This document shows positions 16,671-25,217 of a stretch of DNA of 64,000 nucleotides, piece by piece. The stretch covers positions 5,186,217-5,250,216 of the forward strand of contig OX639992.1 in assembly GCA_951828515.1 (NCBI GenBank), in the 5' to 3' direction. The stretch comes from an uncultured Poribacteria bacterium (lineage in GTDB: Bacteria; Poribacteria; WGA-4E; WGA-3G). Under the pieces are notes generated by a model. The model was not told where the DNA came from, did not search any database, and saw nothing but the letters and a program-made list of their open reading frames with translations. The translations under genes and the position numbers were made by a program. Within the stretch, counting starts at the first letter, position 1, and each line of letters starts with the position of its first letter.

Positions 16671-16941
16671 CGTAAACACAAACGCGATTCCCCAATCGGG
16701 GCAGACGCATCATAAATCGTCCAAGAACCCAGGCGGTGACTTGCTTCCAAGCTGGTTTTGTTAAAAAATCGCGTTTGGGTCAATGTTCATAAGGGTTTAT
16801 GGGATTTTTGCTCCGAATTTTTGTAGAAAAAAAGCCCCGCGCAGTTCGCGTTTGGTTTTGGGGTGTACGGAGCCACGGCCCGACTGGGTGCAAAATAGGG
16901 GCTGTTCACACGTGCCTTCCCGTTTGAAGGGAATTGGGGAA
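16671..16941 (+). ncRNA. Unassigned structured RNA candidate
   Basis: About 270 nt behind the promoter at 16636. The 5' domain (about 16680-16776) is closed by AAACGCGATT pairing with AATCGCGTTT. It contains three hairpins: CCCC/GGGG, GACG/CGTC and an AACCCAG/CTGGTT stem with an inner CTTG/CAAG. The 3' domain has CATAA/TTATG, GCTCCG/CGGAGC, AGCCCC/GGGGCT, CGCG/CGCG and TTCCC/GGGAA stems. ATTCCCCAAT (16688) can also pair with ATTGGGGAAT (16932), closing the whole molecule and competing with the 5' stem. The hallmarks of tmRNA, RNase P RNA and SRP RNA were not found. A divergent 6S-like or other regulatory RNA remains possible. Confidence 0.5.
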
Positions 16942-16942
16942 T

Positions 16943-17016
16943 GGCTGTCAGCCGTCAGCGGTCAGCCGTCAGTGAAAGAGTTTCTGGTTGCTGACGGCTA
17001 ATAGCTGATGGCTAAT
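16943..17016. repeat. Heptamer repeats (GTCAGCG/GTCAGCC type) with inverted half
   Basis: GTCAGCCGTCAGCGGTCAGC on the left is opposed by GCTGACGGCTAATAGCTGA on the right, forming a potential hairpin immediately after the RNA candidate. Confidence 0.6.
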
Positions 17017-17146
17017 CCGCCTATGCTTTTCTGTTTGACCGAATCGGATTGATGCACTTCTCAACCTTACTTACGTCTCTTTTCTTCCATTCCCATCCTT
17101 CCAACCTTTCAAAACCACCTAACACATCCAGCAACTTGAATTAAAA

Positions 17147-17335
17147 CAGAGGACAAATGAATTTGGGGCAAGCAAATACAGCATCATTCAGTTATTCTAT
17201 GATGGGAATCTCCAAATCCTAGCATCTGACCGCTGACTGCTGATAGCTGACTGGTATTCTTCTGATAACTGAAGACTGATAACTGATAACTAAAATAAAA
17301 CAGATGACAAATGAATTCGTGTCAAGCAAAATAAC
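17147..17335 (+). repeat. Direct repeat copies 2 and 3 with heptamer repeats between
   Basis: Copy 2 (17147-17181) and copy 3 (17300-17335) share ACAGATGACAAATGAATT-like sequence and a following TCAAGCAAA; copy 1 lies at 16278. Between them are GACCGCTGACTGCTGATAGC and ACTGATAACTGATAACT heptamers. Confidence 0.55.
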
Positions 17336-17451
17336 AAAAAACCAACTTCTCGAAAGTCCCTCTGTTTTTCAAAACACGCGCGGTTCGTAGTAGGGCAATT
17401 CATTGTACATTGCATAAGTCCTATTCATCATAAATAGCCCTGAGAAAAAGA

Positions 17452-17479
17452 TTGACATTTGTGCAAATTTGGGTATACT
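17452..17479 (+). promoter_or_regulatory. Sigma-70 promoter of the ATPase/nuclease gene
   Basis: TTGACA (17452-17457), 16-bp spacer, TATACT (17474-17479), about 54 nt before the start codon. It resembles the promoter at 16636, including the following TA-rich stretch. Confidence 0.7.
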
Positions 17480-17532
17480 TAACAATAATATGAGTCATGA
17501 GTTCAGTGGAAGGATAAGGGATTCCGAAGCAA

Positions 17533-19194
17533 ATGAGAAGATTTGGGACTGAAGGGCGCGTGGAGCCTGCACAACACTATTTTGTGCCCCGCACAAACGA
17601 AATTGCCGACTTTATCAACCGCGTCAGAACTGGCAAATACATTGTCCTTTTCGCACCGCGACAAACGGGCAAAACGACATTCTTCCGGCGCGTCATCGAC
17701 GTACTCAGCGAACGGACAGGAACGGGATCACAAATTGAGGCTGCGTCCCACCAAACCGTCCGACAGAACGTTGCTTCTTCTACATCTGATGCAACCTTTT
17801 TCCCAATTCGCCTTGATTTCCAGGTGTGTCGCAATTTATCAGCCCCTGAGTTTTACACATACCTATCAAAAGGGATCCAGTCCCAAATCGAAAGCGTTTT
17901 CCAGAAACAGGGGAATCTACCTGCTCTGTCTCAATTTTTAGATGCCACGCCACTCACCAACCATATTTCGATGATTGACTTTTTCAGGGAGCTTCAGAGG
18001 CTCCTGCAAAATCGGCGGATTGCCCTGATGATAGACGAGTTTGATGGTATCCCCCAAAGCGTCCTAAGCGATTTTTTGTATGCGCTCCGCCTTATCTATC
18101 TGTCCGATGAACCTCGATGTCCACACAGTGTTGGCATCGTGGGTGTCAAGAGTATCACCCAGCTCGACTATGATCGGTCAGTTTCACCTTTCAATATCCA
18201 AGACGAATTCCGCTTACCCAACTTTACCCTTGAACAGGTGCGTGAACTCCTCGGGCAATACACGGAAGAAGTTGGGCAAGCCTTCATGCCAGAGGTCATA
18301 GAATCCATTTATAAGCAGACTGTGGGGCAACCGGTGCTGGTGAATCGGTTCGCACAGATCCTCACTGAGATGTTGGACATCCCAAAGAACCAACCGATGA
18401 CGATAGCACATTTTACAGAGGCACACACACAGCTCCTACGCGAGCGGAACACGAACATTGATCACCTCACGACTAACATCCGCAGGGATCCCCGTTTTGA
18501 AAGCGTCCTGATGCACATCATGACGCGCGATGAAGGTATAGACTTTAATTTGGACGACGACATCATCAGTAAATTAGCAACTTACGGAGTTATCAAAGAG
18601 GGTGCCGATGGTATGTGTGAAATTCTTAACCCGATTTATCTGTATCGTATCCTACGAACCTTCAAACCGACGGTGAACGGCTTAGAAGATAGATACCTTC
18701 CAGACGACACAGATAACGGCTTTGATGACTACCTCATGTCTACAGGACACATTGATATGGTGTCACTACTGAATAACTTCCGAGACTTCATTGGCCGTGC
18801 GGGTTTCAGGATACTACAAATACCGGAGACACCGCAGGAATCGGTCGGACAGTATCTTTTGATAGCATATCTTGACGCGTTTGTCAGACGGATCGGTGGT
18901 ATGATGCACATTGAAGTTCAAACAGGACGCGGGCGGATGGATCTCATTGTGACGCACAATCGACAAAAATATATCGTTGAGACCAAGATTTGGCGAGGCA
19001 CTCACTACTATGAGTCAGGAAAGCAGCAGCTCGCGAGGTATCTCAGGTTGGAGGGTGTGACCGAGAGGTTCTACGTCGTATTCGACCACAGGCAGGTGCC
19101 GGCACCTCGTGTTGAGACAGTGATCGTTGAGGGGAGGATGCTTCATTGCTATGTTATCGCGGTTGTGCAGGAGGCTCCTTCAAATCAGGTGTAG
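17533..19194 (+). CDS. AAA-type ATPase with C-terminal PD-(D/E)XK nuclease domain
   Basis: 553 aa. The N-terminal ATPase has Walker A 'APRQTGKTT' (about 41-49) and a Walker-B-like 'RRIALMIDEFDG' (about 162-173), followed by a winged-helix-like middle. The C-terminal part has the PD-(D/E)XK layout: 'GRGRMDLIV' supplies the Asp and 'KYIVETKIW' the E-x-K (about 465-487), then 'SGKQQLARYL'. This matches the family in which an AAA-like ATPase joins a restriction-endonuclease fold (PF09820/PF08011 type). Function is not established; such proteins are often linked to mobile DNA or defence. The start is the ATG at 17533 (weak ribosome-binding site). A decayed paralogue lies at 42840-44040. Confidence 0.78.
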   Translation: MRRFGTEGRVEPAQHYFVPRTNEIADFINRVRTGKYIVLFAPRQTGKTTFFRRVIDVLSERTGTGSQIEAASHQTVRQNVASSTSDATFFPIRLDFQVCRNLSAPEFYTYLSKGIQSQIESVFQKQGNLPALSQFLDATPLTNHISMIDFFRELQRLLQNRRIALMIDEFDGIPQSVLSDFLYALRLIYLSDEPRCPHSVGIVGVKSITQLDYDRSVSPFNIQDEFRLPNFTLEQVRELLGQYTEEVGQAFMPEVIESIYKQTVGQPVLVNRFAQILTEMLDIPKNQPMTIAHFTEAHTQLLRERNTNIDHLTTNIRRDPRFESVLMHIMTRDEGIDFNLDDDIISKLATYGVIKEGADGMCEILNPIYLYRILRTFKPTVNGLEDRYLPDDTDNGFDDYLMSTGHIDMVSLLNNFRDFIGRAGFRILQIPETPQESVGQYLLIAYLDAFVRRIGGMMHIEVQTGRGRMDLIVTHNRQKYIVETKIWRGTHYYESGKQQLARYLRLEGVTERFYVVFDHRQVPAPRVETVIVEGRMLHCYVIAVVQEAPSNQV

Positions 19195-19336
19195 CTGTTT
19201 AAGAGGTACTACCATTTCTAAAAGTTTATATTCCATTAACCGCCCCTTAGCACACAGGCTAACGGTTTCCTATGCTACAGAAGAACAACATGCGTAAGTC
19301 CTAATAGAATTACTTCCAGCAAAGGGAGATTTGACG

Positions 19337-20848
19337 ATGCAAACGAATTCACAGTTAAAGGAAAGCCACAAACTCACCGACGCGCAGATGCGGGAATTTA
19401 TTGTGAATGGACATCTTACGATAAAAGCCGATCTGCCGCGCAGTTTCCACGAAACCATCTATCGCAAGACGCAGGAACTCACGGCGAAAGAGGGAAATTT
19501 GGGGAACAACATCTTGCCACGCGTCCCCGAATTGCAAGCCGTTTTTGAAGAACCTGCTGTCCGTGGCGCATTTACGAGTATTCTGGGCGAGAATTACGCC
19601 ATGCATTCCCATCGGCACCCTCATCAGAATCGTCCTCACAGCGATGGACAGGGATTCCACAAGGATAGCTACTGGGGCTATCATAAAGTCCGGCACCACT
19701 GTCCGCGCTGGGCGATGGCGTTCTACTATCCACAGGACTCACCGCTGGAAATCGGGCCCTCGGCAGTCTTACCGGGAACGCAGTACTACGATACGCGTAT
19801 CACTAAGGATAACGATGGTGAATTGTCACTCAGTGGAGAAGCAGGTACCTTAACGATTATCCATTTTGACTTGTGGCATCGTGCCATGGCGAACCTGACA
19901 GACAAAACACGCTACATGATGAAGTTTCAGTTCGTTCGGATGGACGCGCCGCAGAAACCGGAGTGGAATGTGACGGATCCACATTGGAAACTGGAAGACG
20001 CTGACCCAGCAATCCCTGGGCATCAAAACACGTGGCAACATGTTTGGAATTGGGTAGCAGGCAAGTCCAATGGGCATTCAACACAGTCGGTTTCCAATGG
20101 AAACTTGGCGATGCACACTGCCGCATTGGGTGATGACAACACCGCTGTCCGATCCGGTGCCGCTGACGACTTAGGGAGGTTAGGTGAATCCGGAGCAGAG
20201 GCGATTCCGCTCCTCATCCAAGCATTGTGTGATGTTTATGAGCCTGTCCGCTTAAACGCCGCGTATGCCCTTGGATCAATTGGTGCCCCGGCTGTTCCCG
20301 AACTGATTGAAACGCTCGGTGTGGAAGACCCAATTATGCGGCGAATGGCGGCGTATGCATTAGCGGCGGTCGGTGAACCCGCTGTTCCTGCGTTGAGCGA
20401 AGCGTTGCAACATACCGAAGACACCGTTCGTGTTGAAGCCGCCTACGCTTTAGCGCAAATAGGAAATTCAGTGGAATCTGCTATCCCGGCATTAATGGAA
20501 CGCACAAAAGACGAATGCGTTGAGGTCCGTCGCTATCTCGCGGAAGCCTTCGGTGGACTGGGCCCCATTGCCGCTCCAGCTGTGCCTGTCCTAACAGATA
20601 TGGTCGCAAGTGATGAGGACGATCAAGCGCGGTTTGAAGCCGCATTAGCATTGGCACAGATTGGACCCGCATCAAGCGACGCTATTCCAGTATTAGCAAA
20701 GGCGTTCAGTGATGAAAACCGGTACGTCCGAGACAACGCTGTCTTAGCTTTAAAACGAATCGACACCCCAGAAGCAGAGTCAGCACTGTTTGACTACTTA
20801 CTGATGGCGCGATGGTGTCCGATTACAAATCGCGAAAGCACATTTTAA
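19337..20848 (+). CDS. PhyH-like dioxygenase fused to HEAT repeats
   Basis: 503 aa from the ATG eight nt behind AGGGAG; the TTG at 19331 is too close to it. Residues 1-205 form a PhyH-like Fe(II)/2-oxoglutarate oxygenase: H108-x-D110 in 'GQGFHKDSYWG', distal H181 in 'FDLWHRAMANLTDKTRY' and R192. Residues about 230-490 are HEAT/PBS-lyase-type repeats of about 31 residues, seen as 'VRLNAAYALGSIGAPAVPEL', 'MRRMAAYALAAVGEPAVPAL', 'VRVEAAYALAQIG' and 'VRRYLAEAFGGLG'. The HEAT solenoid probably binds a partner or presents a protein substrate; that is inference. The amidohydrolase at 20853 follows after only 4 nt. Confidence 0.85.
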   Translation: MQTNSQLKESHKLTDAQMREFIVNGHLTIKADLPRSFHETIYRKTQELTAKEGNLGNNILPRVPELQAVFEEPAVRGAFTSILGENYAMHSHRHPHQNRPHSDGQGFHKDSYWGYHKVRHHCPRWAMAFYYPQDSPLEIGPSAVLPGTQYYDTRITKDNDGELSLSGEAGTLTIIHFDLWHRAMANLTDKTRYMMKFQFVRMDAPQKPEWNVTDPHWKLEDADPAIPGHQNTWQHVWNWVAGKSNGHSTQSVSNGNLAMHTAALGDDNTAVRSGAADDLGRLGESGAEAIPLLIQALCDVYEPVRLNAAYALGSIGAPAVPELIETLGVEDPIMRRMAAYALAAVGEPAVPALSEALQHTEDTVRVEAAYALAQIGNSVESAIPALMERTKDECVEVRRYLAEAFGGLGPIAAPAVPVLTDMVASDEDDQARFEAALALAQIGPASSDAIPVLAKAFSDENRYVRDNAVLALKRIDTPEAESALFDYLLMARWCPITNRESTF

Positions 20849-20852
20849 TCTT

Positions 20853-22004
20853 ATGAACTATGAACTCATTATTAAAAACGGAACCGTTGTTGATCCGGCG
20901 CAGGGCATCCATGCGCGCAAAGATGTTGCATTTGCGAATGGACGCGTCTCGGCAATCAGCGACGAGATACCGACATCTGAGGCTCGGGAAGTATTGGATG
21001 CTGAAGGGTGTTTCGTTACACCGGGCTTAATCGACTTACACGTGCATGTCTTCTACGGCGTAAGCCATTTCGGAATTGAACCCGATCCTACCTGTTTAGC
21101 GCGCGGCGCAACGACAGTCGTCGATGCGGGTTCAGCGGGGGCAGACACGTTTCCCGGTTTCCGTAAATACGTTATTGACGTAAGCGATACACGTATCCTC
21201 GCGCAGTTGAACATATCTTCACAAGGCATGCTTACGCAAGAAATCGGCGAATTGGAAAACCCTGACTATGCAGATGTCGGAAAAGCATGCCGAATGATTG
21301 AGCAACACCGCGACATCATTTTAGGGGTCAAGGTCCGTTTGACGCGAGAGACTATTGTCGGTGCGAGAGCGAAAATGTTGCCGTTACATAGGGCGCGCGA
21401 AGCCGCTGATGCCGCCGGACTTCCCATAATGGTACACCCACAGGACGCGTGGTGTGAGTCTATAGACGATATATTGGCACTGATGGGTGAGCGTGACATT
21501 CTAACGCACTGTTTCCACGATATGGCGTGCGGTATTTTGGACGAAAACGGCAGGATTCGGGACTCCGTCCATGCGGCGATTGAACGTGGCGTTATCTTCG
21601 ATGTCGGACACGGCGCAGGTTCTTTCAGTTGGGATGTCGTTCAGAAAGCGATGGCACAAGGCGTTGAACCGACGACGATCTCGTCCGACCTACACATCTA
21701 TAATGTCCACGGTCCCGTGTACGATCTCGTGAATGTCGTCAACAAATTCCTGTATCTCGGCATGTCGCTTGACGATGCTTTGGCGAAAGTCACGAGCATT
21801 CCGGCAGAAACCATACTGATGCCGGGACAGGTTGGAACATTGGCTGTCGATGCGTGGGGAGATGCGGTGATTTTTGAACTTCGTAAGGGTGAGTTCCAAC
21901 TCGTAGATGCCAACGATCAGATGAGAGTCGGCAAGCAGAAATTGGAACCGATCGTCGTTATCAAAGGCGGGCAGGTATATCGCCAACGGCATACACACGG
22001 CTAA
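20853..22004 (+). CDS. Amidohydrolase/deacetylase family metallohydrolase
   Basis: 383 aa dihydroorotase-like metallohydrolase. The N-terminal urease-type beta segment reads 'LIIKNGTVVDPAQG', and the barrel begins with 'VTPGLIDLHVHVFYG' (H-x-H). Downstream are 'GVKVRLTRETIVG', where the lysine may be carboxylated, 'MVHPQDAW', 'LTHCFHD' and 'FDVGHGAGSF', then the terminal Asp in 'TISSDLHIYN'. The order matches the amidohydrolase/deacetylase group, which removes groups from N-substituted amino acids or sugars. It starts 4 nt after the PhyH-HEAT stop, so the two are probably an operon. The substrate is unknown. Confidence 0.85.
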   Translation: MNYELIIKNGTVVDPAQGIHARKDVAFANGRVSAISDEIPTSEAREVLDAEGCFVTPGLIDLHVHVFYGVSHFGIEPDPTCLARGATTVVDAGSAGADTFPGFRKYVIDVSDTRILAQLNISSQGMLTQEIGELENPDYADVGKACRMIEQHRDIILGVKVRLTRETIVGARAKMLPLHRAREAADAAGLPIMVHPQDAWCESIDDILALMGERDILTHCFHDMACGILDENGRIRDSVHAAIERGVIFDVGHGAGSFSWDVVQKAMAQGVEPTTISSDLHIYNVHGPVYDLVNVVNKFLYLGMSLDDALAKVTSIPAETILMPGQVGTLAVDAWGDAVIFELRKGEFQLVDANDQMRVGKQKLEPIVVIKGGQVYRQRHTHG

Positions 22005-22024
22005 AATTCTCGATTGCTGTTGAA

Positions 22025-22087
22025 GTTTCGTTCAACCCAACCTACGAAGACTAACTTCGCCCTCTGATCGCTGACGGCTAATTGCCC
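22025..22087. repeat. Repeat remnants between convergent genes
   Basis: TTCGTTCAACCCAACCTAC is the reverse of the GTAGGTTGGGTT element. It is followed by CTGATCGCTGACGGCTAATTG, a heptamer-type piece. Confidence 0.5.
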
Positions 22088-22090
22088 TTA

Positions 22091-23707
22091 CTACGGATGC
22101 TGTTCTCCCGTCTTCGGTTTCTCCTTCGGCGCATTGGAATCCGGTCCAAAGCGGATGTGCAGAGAGGCACCGGGAGCATGTTCCTTTCCGAAAAGCAGGT
22201 GCTTCACACCCCAAAAAACAACGGTTGATCCTACCAGCACAACCATTCCCCAGATCAATGTCTGCCAAACCCATTCAGTGAACGAAAAGAGACTACCCGT
22301 CTGTTTGGGAATCGACAGTGGACCGAGTGCCATCAACACGGTACAGATAATCGCATTGAGCGTAATCACACCTTCGGTCACCAGACGGTGTGGACTGAAG
22401 CCGACCAAAGCGCGTTCAAAGTTGAAGATAACCACCCACCATAGAAATACGAAAAAGAGCAGCTGCCCTTTCCCCAACCAGCTCGTCGGGATAAAGGCAA
22501 GCGGATCGCGGAAGTGTGCCGACAGAAGCCATACACAGGCGATACCGAGACCGATATAGAAAAGTTCAAACCAACCTATCCATCCTCTTGAATGCCGAAA
22601 CCAACCAACGACGGGCAGACCAAAAAATCGTTCCGGTAAGCCTTCAACCAAATCGATCCATGTCCCTGCCGCCTTCCGATAATTGACGTATGTCAGTAGA
22701 ATCAGTACAGTGAACACAGCGAATATTTCCATCCACTGTGGGAGATTCGAGTTGGTTTCTAAAAGCGGTGCTCGGTTGAGAAGGAGACCGAACGGTATTG
22801 CAATCCCAAGCCCGAATAGAAAGCCTTGGGTCTGCTCCATGACACTGTGCCAATTCGTGTGGCAATTCGTTCGGTTCCCTATCCAGATGTAGATGAGTTT
22901 CAGCAATTGTCCAAATGAGAACGCAATACCACCTCCGAAACCCGTCATCAGCGTAGCGAAAGCCACGCCGCTGAGTTCATAACGCGAACAGTATCCCAAG
23001 ATCCCTATCACCATACCGACACAACCTGCCCAATTGTCCCCACGTGGTGGTGTCATACGGAGGCGACAAACGTTTACCAGCAACAAAAACCCGCCGAACC
23101 AACAGATGCCCAGATACAGGACGAGGTTCGTGCCCATGTCCAAACCACCACGGAAGAGCGCGACAATAAGTGCCGCGACTATCGCCACCAGTGCGGACAC
23201 CCAATCCGTGTCATACCAATAGAGCGGACTTTCGTGGCGTTGCATCCGTTTCGGCGCGAGAACCCTATCAATGATTACCGCCTGAAGCGACCAACCGATG
23301 AAGACCGCCGCGATTGGCGTAAAGAGCAGAGACAATTGGGTATGCGTCAGGAACGCAGGCAGCGCGGTTCCAGCACCGCCGAGTGCCGCCCACAGGAAAC
23401 CGATAACGAACAGATTCGCAAACCCGTAAAATACAGTCAATGGCTGTGAAGAGTGGCTATATCCAACGACCATCATATATGACATGCTGCCACCGAAGGA
23501 CCAACCGATGGCACCGAACAACGCGAAATAGTGAACATGCCGCCACCAATCCTCTCTTCCGGAGAGCAAGGCTATTGCCATTGCTCCGAGCGCGCCAGCG
23601 AGTGCCGCACCATATTCATGTCCGAAGTTGCCACGTATTCCCCATCCAACACAAACTGACAAACCACACAGAAGTACCATTTGCCACGGAATAATTGCCA
23701 TGTCCAT
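22091..23707 (-). CDS. Polytopic membrane protein of unknown function
   Basis: 538 aa from the ATG eight nt behind GGAGG; the upstream in-frame ATG at 23722 overlaps that site. The chain is strongly hydrophobic, with about a dozen predicted membrane spans. It opens with 'PWQMVLLCGLSVCVGWGIRGNFGHEYGAALAGALGAMAIALL', which carries conserved-looking glycines and the charged 'RGNFGHEYG'. Other polar islands are 'GWSFGGSMSYMMVVGYSHS' and 'GLPERFFGLPVVGWF'. No transporter family is recognised. It ends with a hydrophilic tail (FGPDSNAPKEKPKTGEQ). It is convergent with the amidohydrolase and divergent from the oxidoreductase at 23998. Confidence 0.75.
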   Translation of the reverse strand: MDMAIIPWQMVLLCGLSVCVGWGIRGNFGHEYGAALAGALGAMAIALLSGREDWWRHVHYFALFGAIGWSFGGSMSYMMVVGYSHSSQPLTVFYGFANLFVIGFLWAALGGAGTALPAFLTHTQLSLLFTPIAAVFIGWSLQAVIIDRVLAPKRMQRHESPLYWYDTDWVSALVAIVAALIVALFRGGLDMGTNLVLYLGICWFGGFLLLVNVCRLRMTPPRGDNWAGCVGMVIGILGYCSRYELSGVAFATLMTGFGGGIAFSFGQLLKLIYIWIGNRTNCHTNWHSVMEQTQGFLFGLGIAIPFGLLLNRAPLLETNSNLPQWMEIFAVFTVLILLTYVNYRKAAGTWIDLVEGLPERFFGLPVVGWFRHSRGWIGWFELFYIGLGIACVWLLSAHFRDPLAFIPTSWLGKGQLLFFVFLWWVVIFNFERALVGFSPHRLVTEGVITLNAIICTVLMALGPLSIPKQTGSLFSFTEWVWQTLIWGMVVLVGSTVVFWGVKHLLFGKEHAPGASLHIRFGPDSNAPKEKPKTGEQHP

Positions 23708-23892
23708 ATCTATAACCTCCATCTTAACGGTGATTTGGTTGTGTCTATTATGGGGGTTTTCATGTTTATTGTCAACCTCGCTCCACGTGAATCTTCCTGT
23801 AGGACGGATCTCCGAGTCCCAACTCTTACTGACTCAAATATAGTTGACCAGAGGTTAGACGTTTACGGTAGGGTGATTTATCGCCCGTCAAC

Positions 23893-23922
23893 GACTGATT
23901 GCTGATCGCTGATGGCTGAAAA
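23893..23922. repeat. Short heptamer repeat cluster
   Basis: GACTGATTGCTGATCGCTGA and following ATGGCTGA units lie just upstream of the oxidoreductase promoter. A piece of the GTAGGACGGATCTCCGAGTC element lies nearby at 23802. Confidence 0.5.
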
Positions 23923-23929
23923 CTACACA

Positions 23930-23958
23930 TTGCATCTATTTCGCGTGTATGATACGAT
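23930..23958 (+). promoter_or_regulatory. Candidate promoter of the oxidoreductase gene
   Basis: TTGCAT (23930-23935), 17-bp spacer, TACGAT (23953-23958), 39 nt before the start codon. Both boxes are near consensus. Confidence 0.5.
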
Positions 23959-23997
23959 AAACGGATATAGAAGCATTATCTGTTGGAGGTAAAAGAT

Positions 23998-25125
23998 ATG
24001 AGTCGTGTACGAATAGGTGTTATCGGATGTGGCGCGATCGCGCAAGTGCATCATCTCCCGAATCTTACCGCACTTCATCGAGAATTTGAGGTACCTATCG
24101 TTTGTGATCTTTCGCAAGGGGCAGTGCAGGCGGTCTCAAAACGGTTCCATGTTCCGAAATATGTAACAGATTACAATGAGTTGCTCAGCACAGATGTGGA
24201 TGCTGTTCTGCTTTGCCACGGCGATCCAAAGACCGAAGTCGCACTCGCGGCGTTTAAGGCGGGGAAGCATGTCTTTATCGAAAAGCCCGTCTGCTTTTCA
24301 CTTCAAGAGATGGATGCGATGCTCGCTGCACAGCGTGAAGCAGATACCGTCGCACAAGCTGGATATATGAAGGTACATGATCCAGCCTTCCAACTCGCCA
24401 AACTCGAAGTGGATGGAATGGAAAGTTACCGTTTTGTGCAGATTAACCATCTCCATCCGAATAATAGTTTACACCTGAGCCAATTTGATGTCGAACGGTT
24501 CGACGATGTTCCTGCGGACGCATTTAAGCCAGCGGGCGTGGCGCGTGAAAAAGCACAATCAGAAGCCATCGGTGAGATCCTGTCACAAACAGGACTCGAC
24601 AGCGGCATCCAAAGCAAAGCAGCACGAGTGTTCTACTTGCTTGCTGGTAGCATGATTCATGATATCTACAGCCTACGGGTAATGCTCGGTTCGCCGAGTG
24701 AGGTGGTTAGCGCGGAAGTCTGGGCTGATGGGCGCGGTGTGACGATCGTGTTCGGCTATCCGAATGGTGCGCGTTGCGTCGCGACGTGGGTTGACCTACC
24801 AGATCTCTGGGACTTTAAAGAGACATTGGAAATCTATGGCGATACCAAACGCGTCATTGTATCTTATCCGACCGGTTTTTCACGGGGTATCCTGTCAGAG
24901 GTAACGATACACGGCATAGATCCCGACGGCACAACCTATAACAAAACGCCAGCCGTCGAATGGGAGAGCGCGTTTGTACGGGAGTTACGTCATTTCCACG
25001 CATGTATCACAGAAGGTGAGCCGTGTTATACTGCACTGGAATCTGCGCGGAACGATATCGCACTCATTATTGACGTTGTGCGGTGTTATGTGGAACGGAA
25101 ACCGGTTGTGTGTGAAAAAGGATAG
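23998..25125 (+). CDS. Gfo/Idh/MocA family oxidoreductase
   Basis: 375 aa NAD(P)-dependent oxidoreductase. It starts at the ATG eight nt behind GGAGG. The Rossmann glycine motif is 'RIGVIGCGAIAQVHH' (residues 4-18). The strand 'EKPVCFSLQEMDAML' (about 92-106) is the family's E-K-P signature, which places the lysine near the nicotinamide. The C-terminal half is the alpha/beta substrate domain with 'IHDIYSLRVMLGSP'. Members oxidise or epimerise sugars, inositols and related alcohols; the substrate cannot be read from the sequence. It is a single gene divergent from the membrane protein. Confidence 0.88.
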   Translation: MSRVRIGVIGCGAIAQVHHLPNLTALHREFEVPIVCDLSQGAVQAVSKRFHVPKYVTDYNELLSTDVDAVLLCHGDPKTEVALAAFKAGKHVFIEKPVCFSLQEMDAMLAAQREADTVAQAGYMKVHDPAFQLAKLEVDGMESYRFVQINHLHPNNSLHLSQFDVERFDDVPADAFKPAGVAREKAQSEAIGEILSQTGLDSGIQSKAARVFYLLAGSMIHDIYSLRVMLGSPSEVVSAEVWADGRGVTIVFGYPNGARCVATWVDLPDLWDFKETLEIYGDTKRVIVSYPTGFSRGILSEVTIHGIDPDGTTYNKTPAVEWESAFVRELRHFHACITEGEPCYTALESARNDIALIIDVVRCYVERKPVVCEKG

Positions 25126-25145
25126 ATGTATAGAACGAGTGGGAA

Positions 25146-25203
25146 GTCTGGGTAGATGTGGAAACCCACCCAGACAAATGTATGTGTCGCGATTCGGAGA
25201 TCG
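25146..25203. repeat. Hairpin repeats between convergent genes
   Basis: GTCTGGGT pairs with ACCCAGAC (25146-25175), followed by GCGAT/ATCGC (25190-25203). They may terminate either convergent gene. They resemble other dispersed palindromes of the window. Confidence 0.45.
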
Positions 25204-25217
25204 CGCTTATTTCAGAA

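Noticed and set aside
16671-16941. Cobalamin riboswitch, because of CCCGC and GAGCCAC fragments
   Set aside because: The conserved B12-box order is not present, and no gene follows in the right place.
16783-17001. 72-aa ORF inside the RNA candidate
   Set aside because: No ribosome-binding site, runs into the repeat cluster, and its frame covers predicted RNA stems; coding is not supported.
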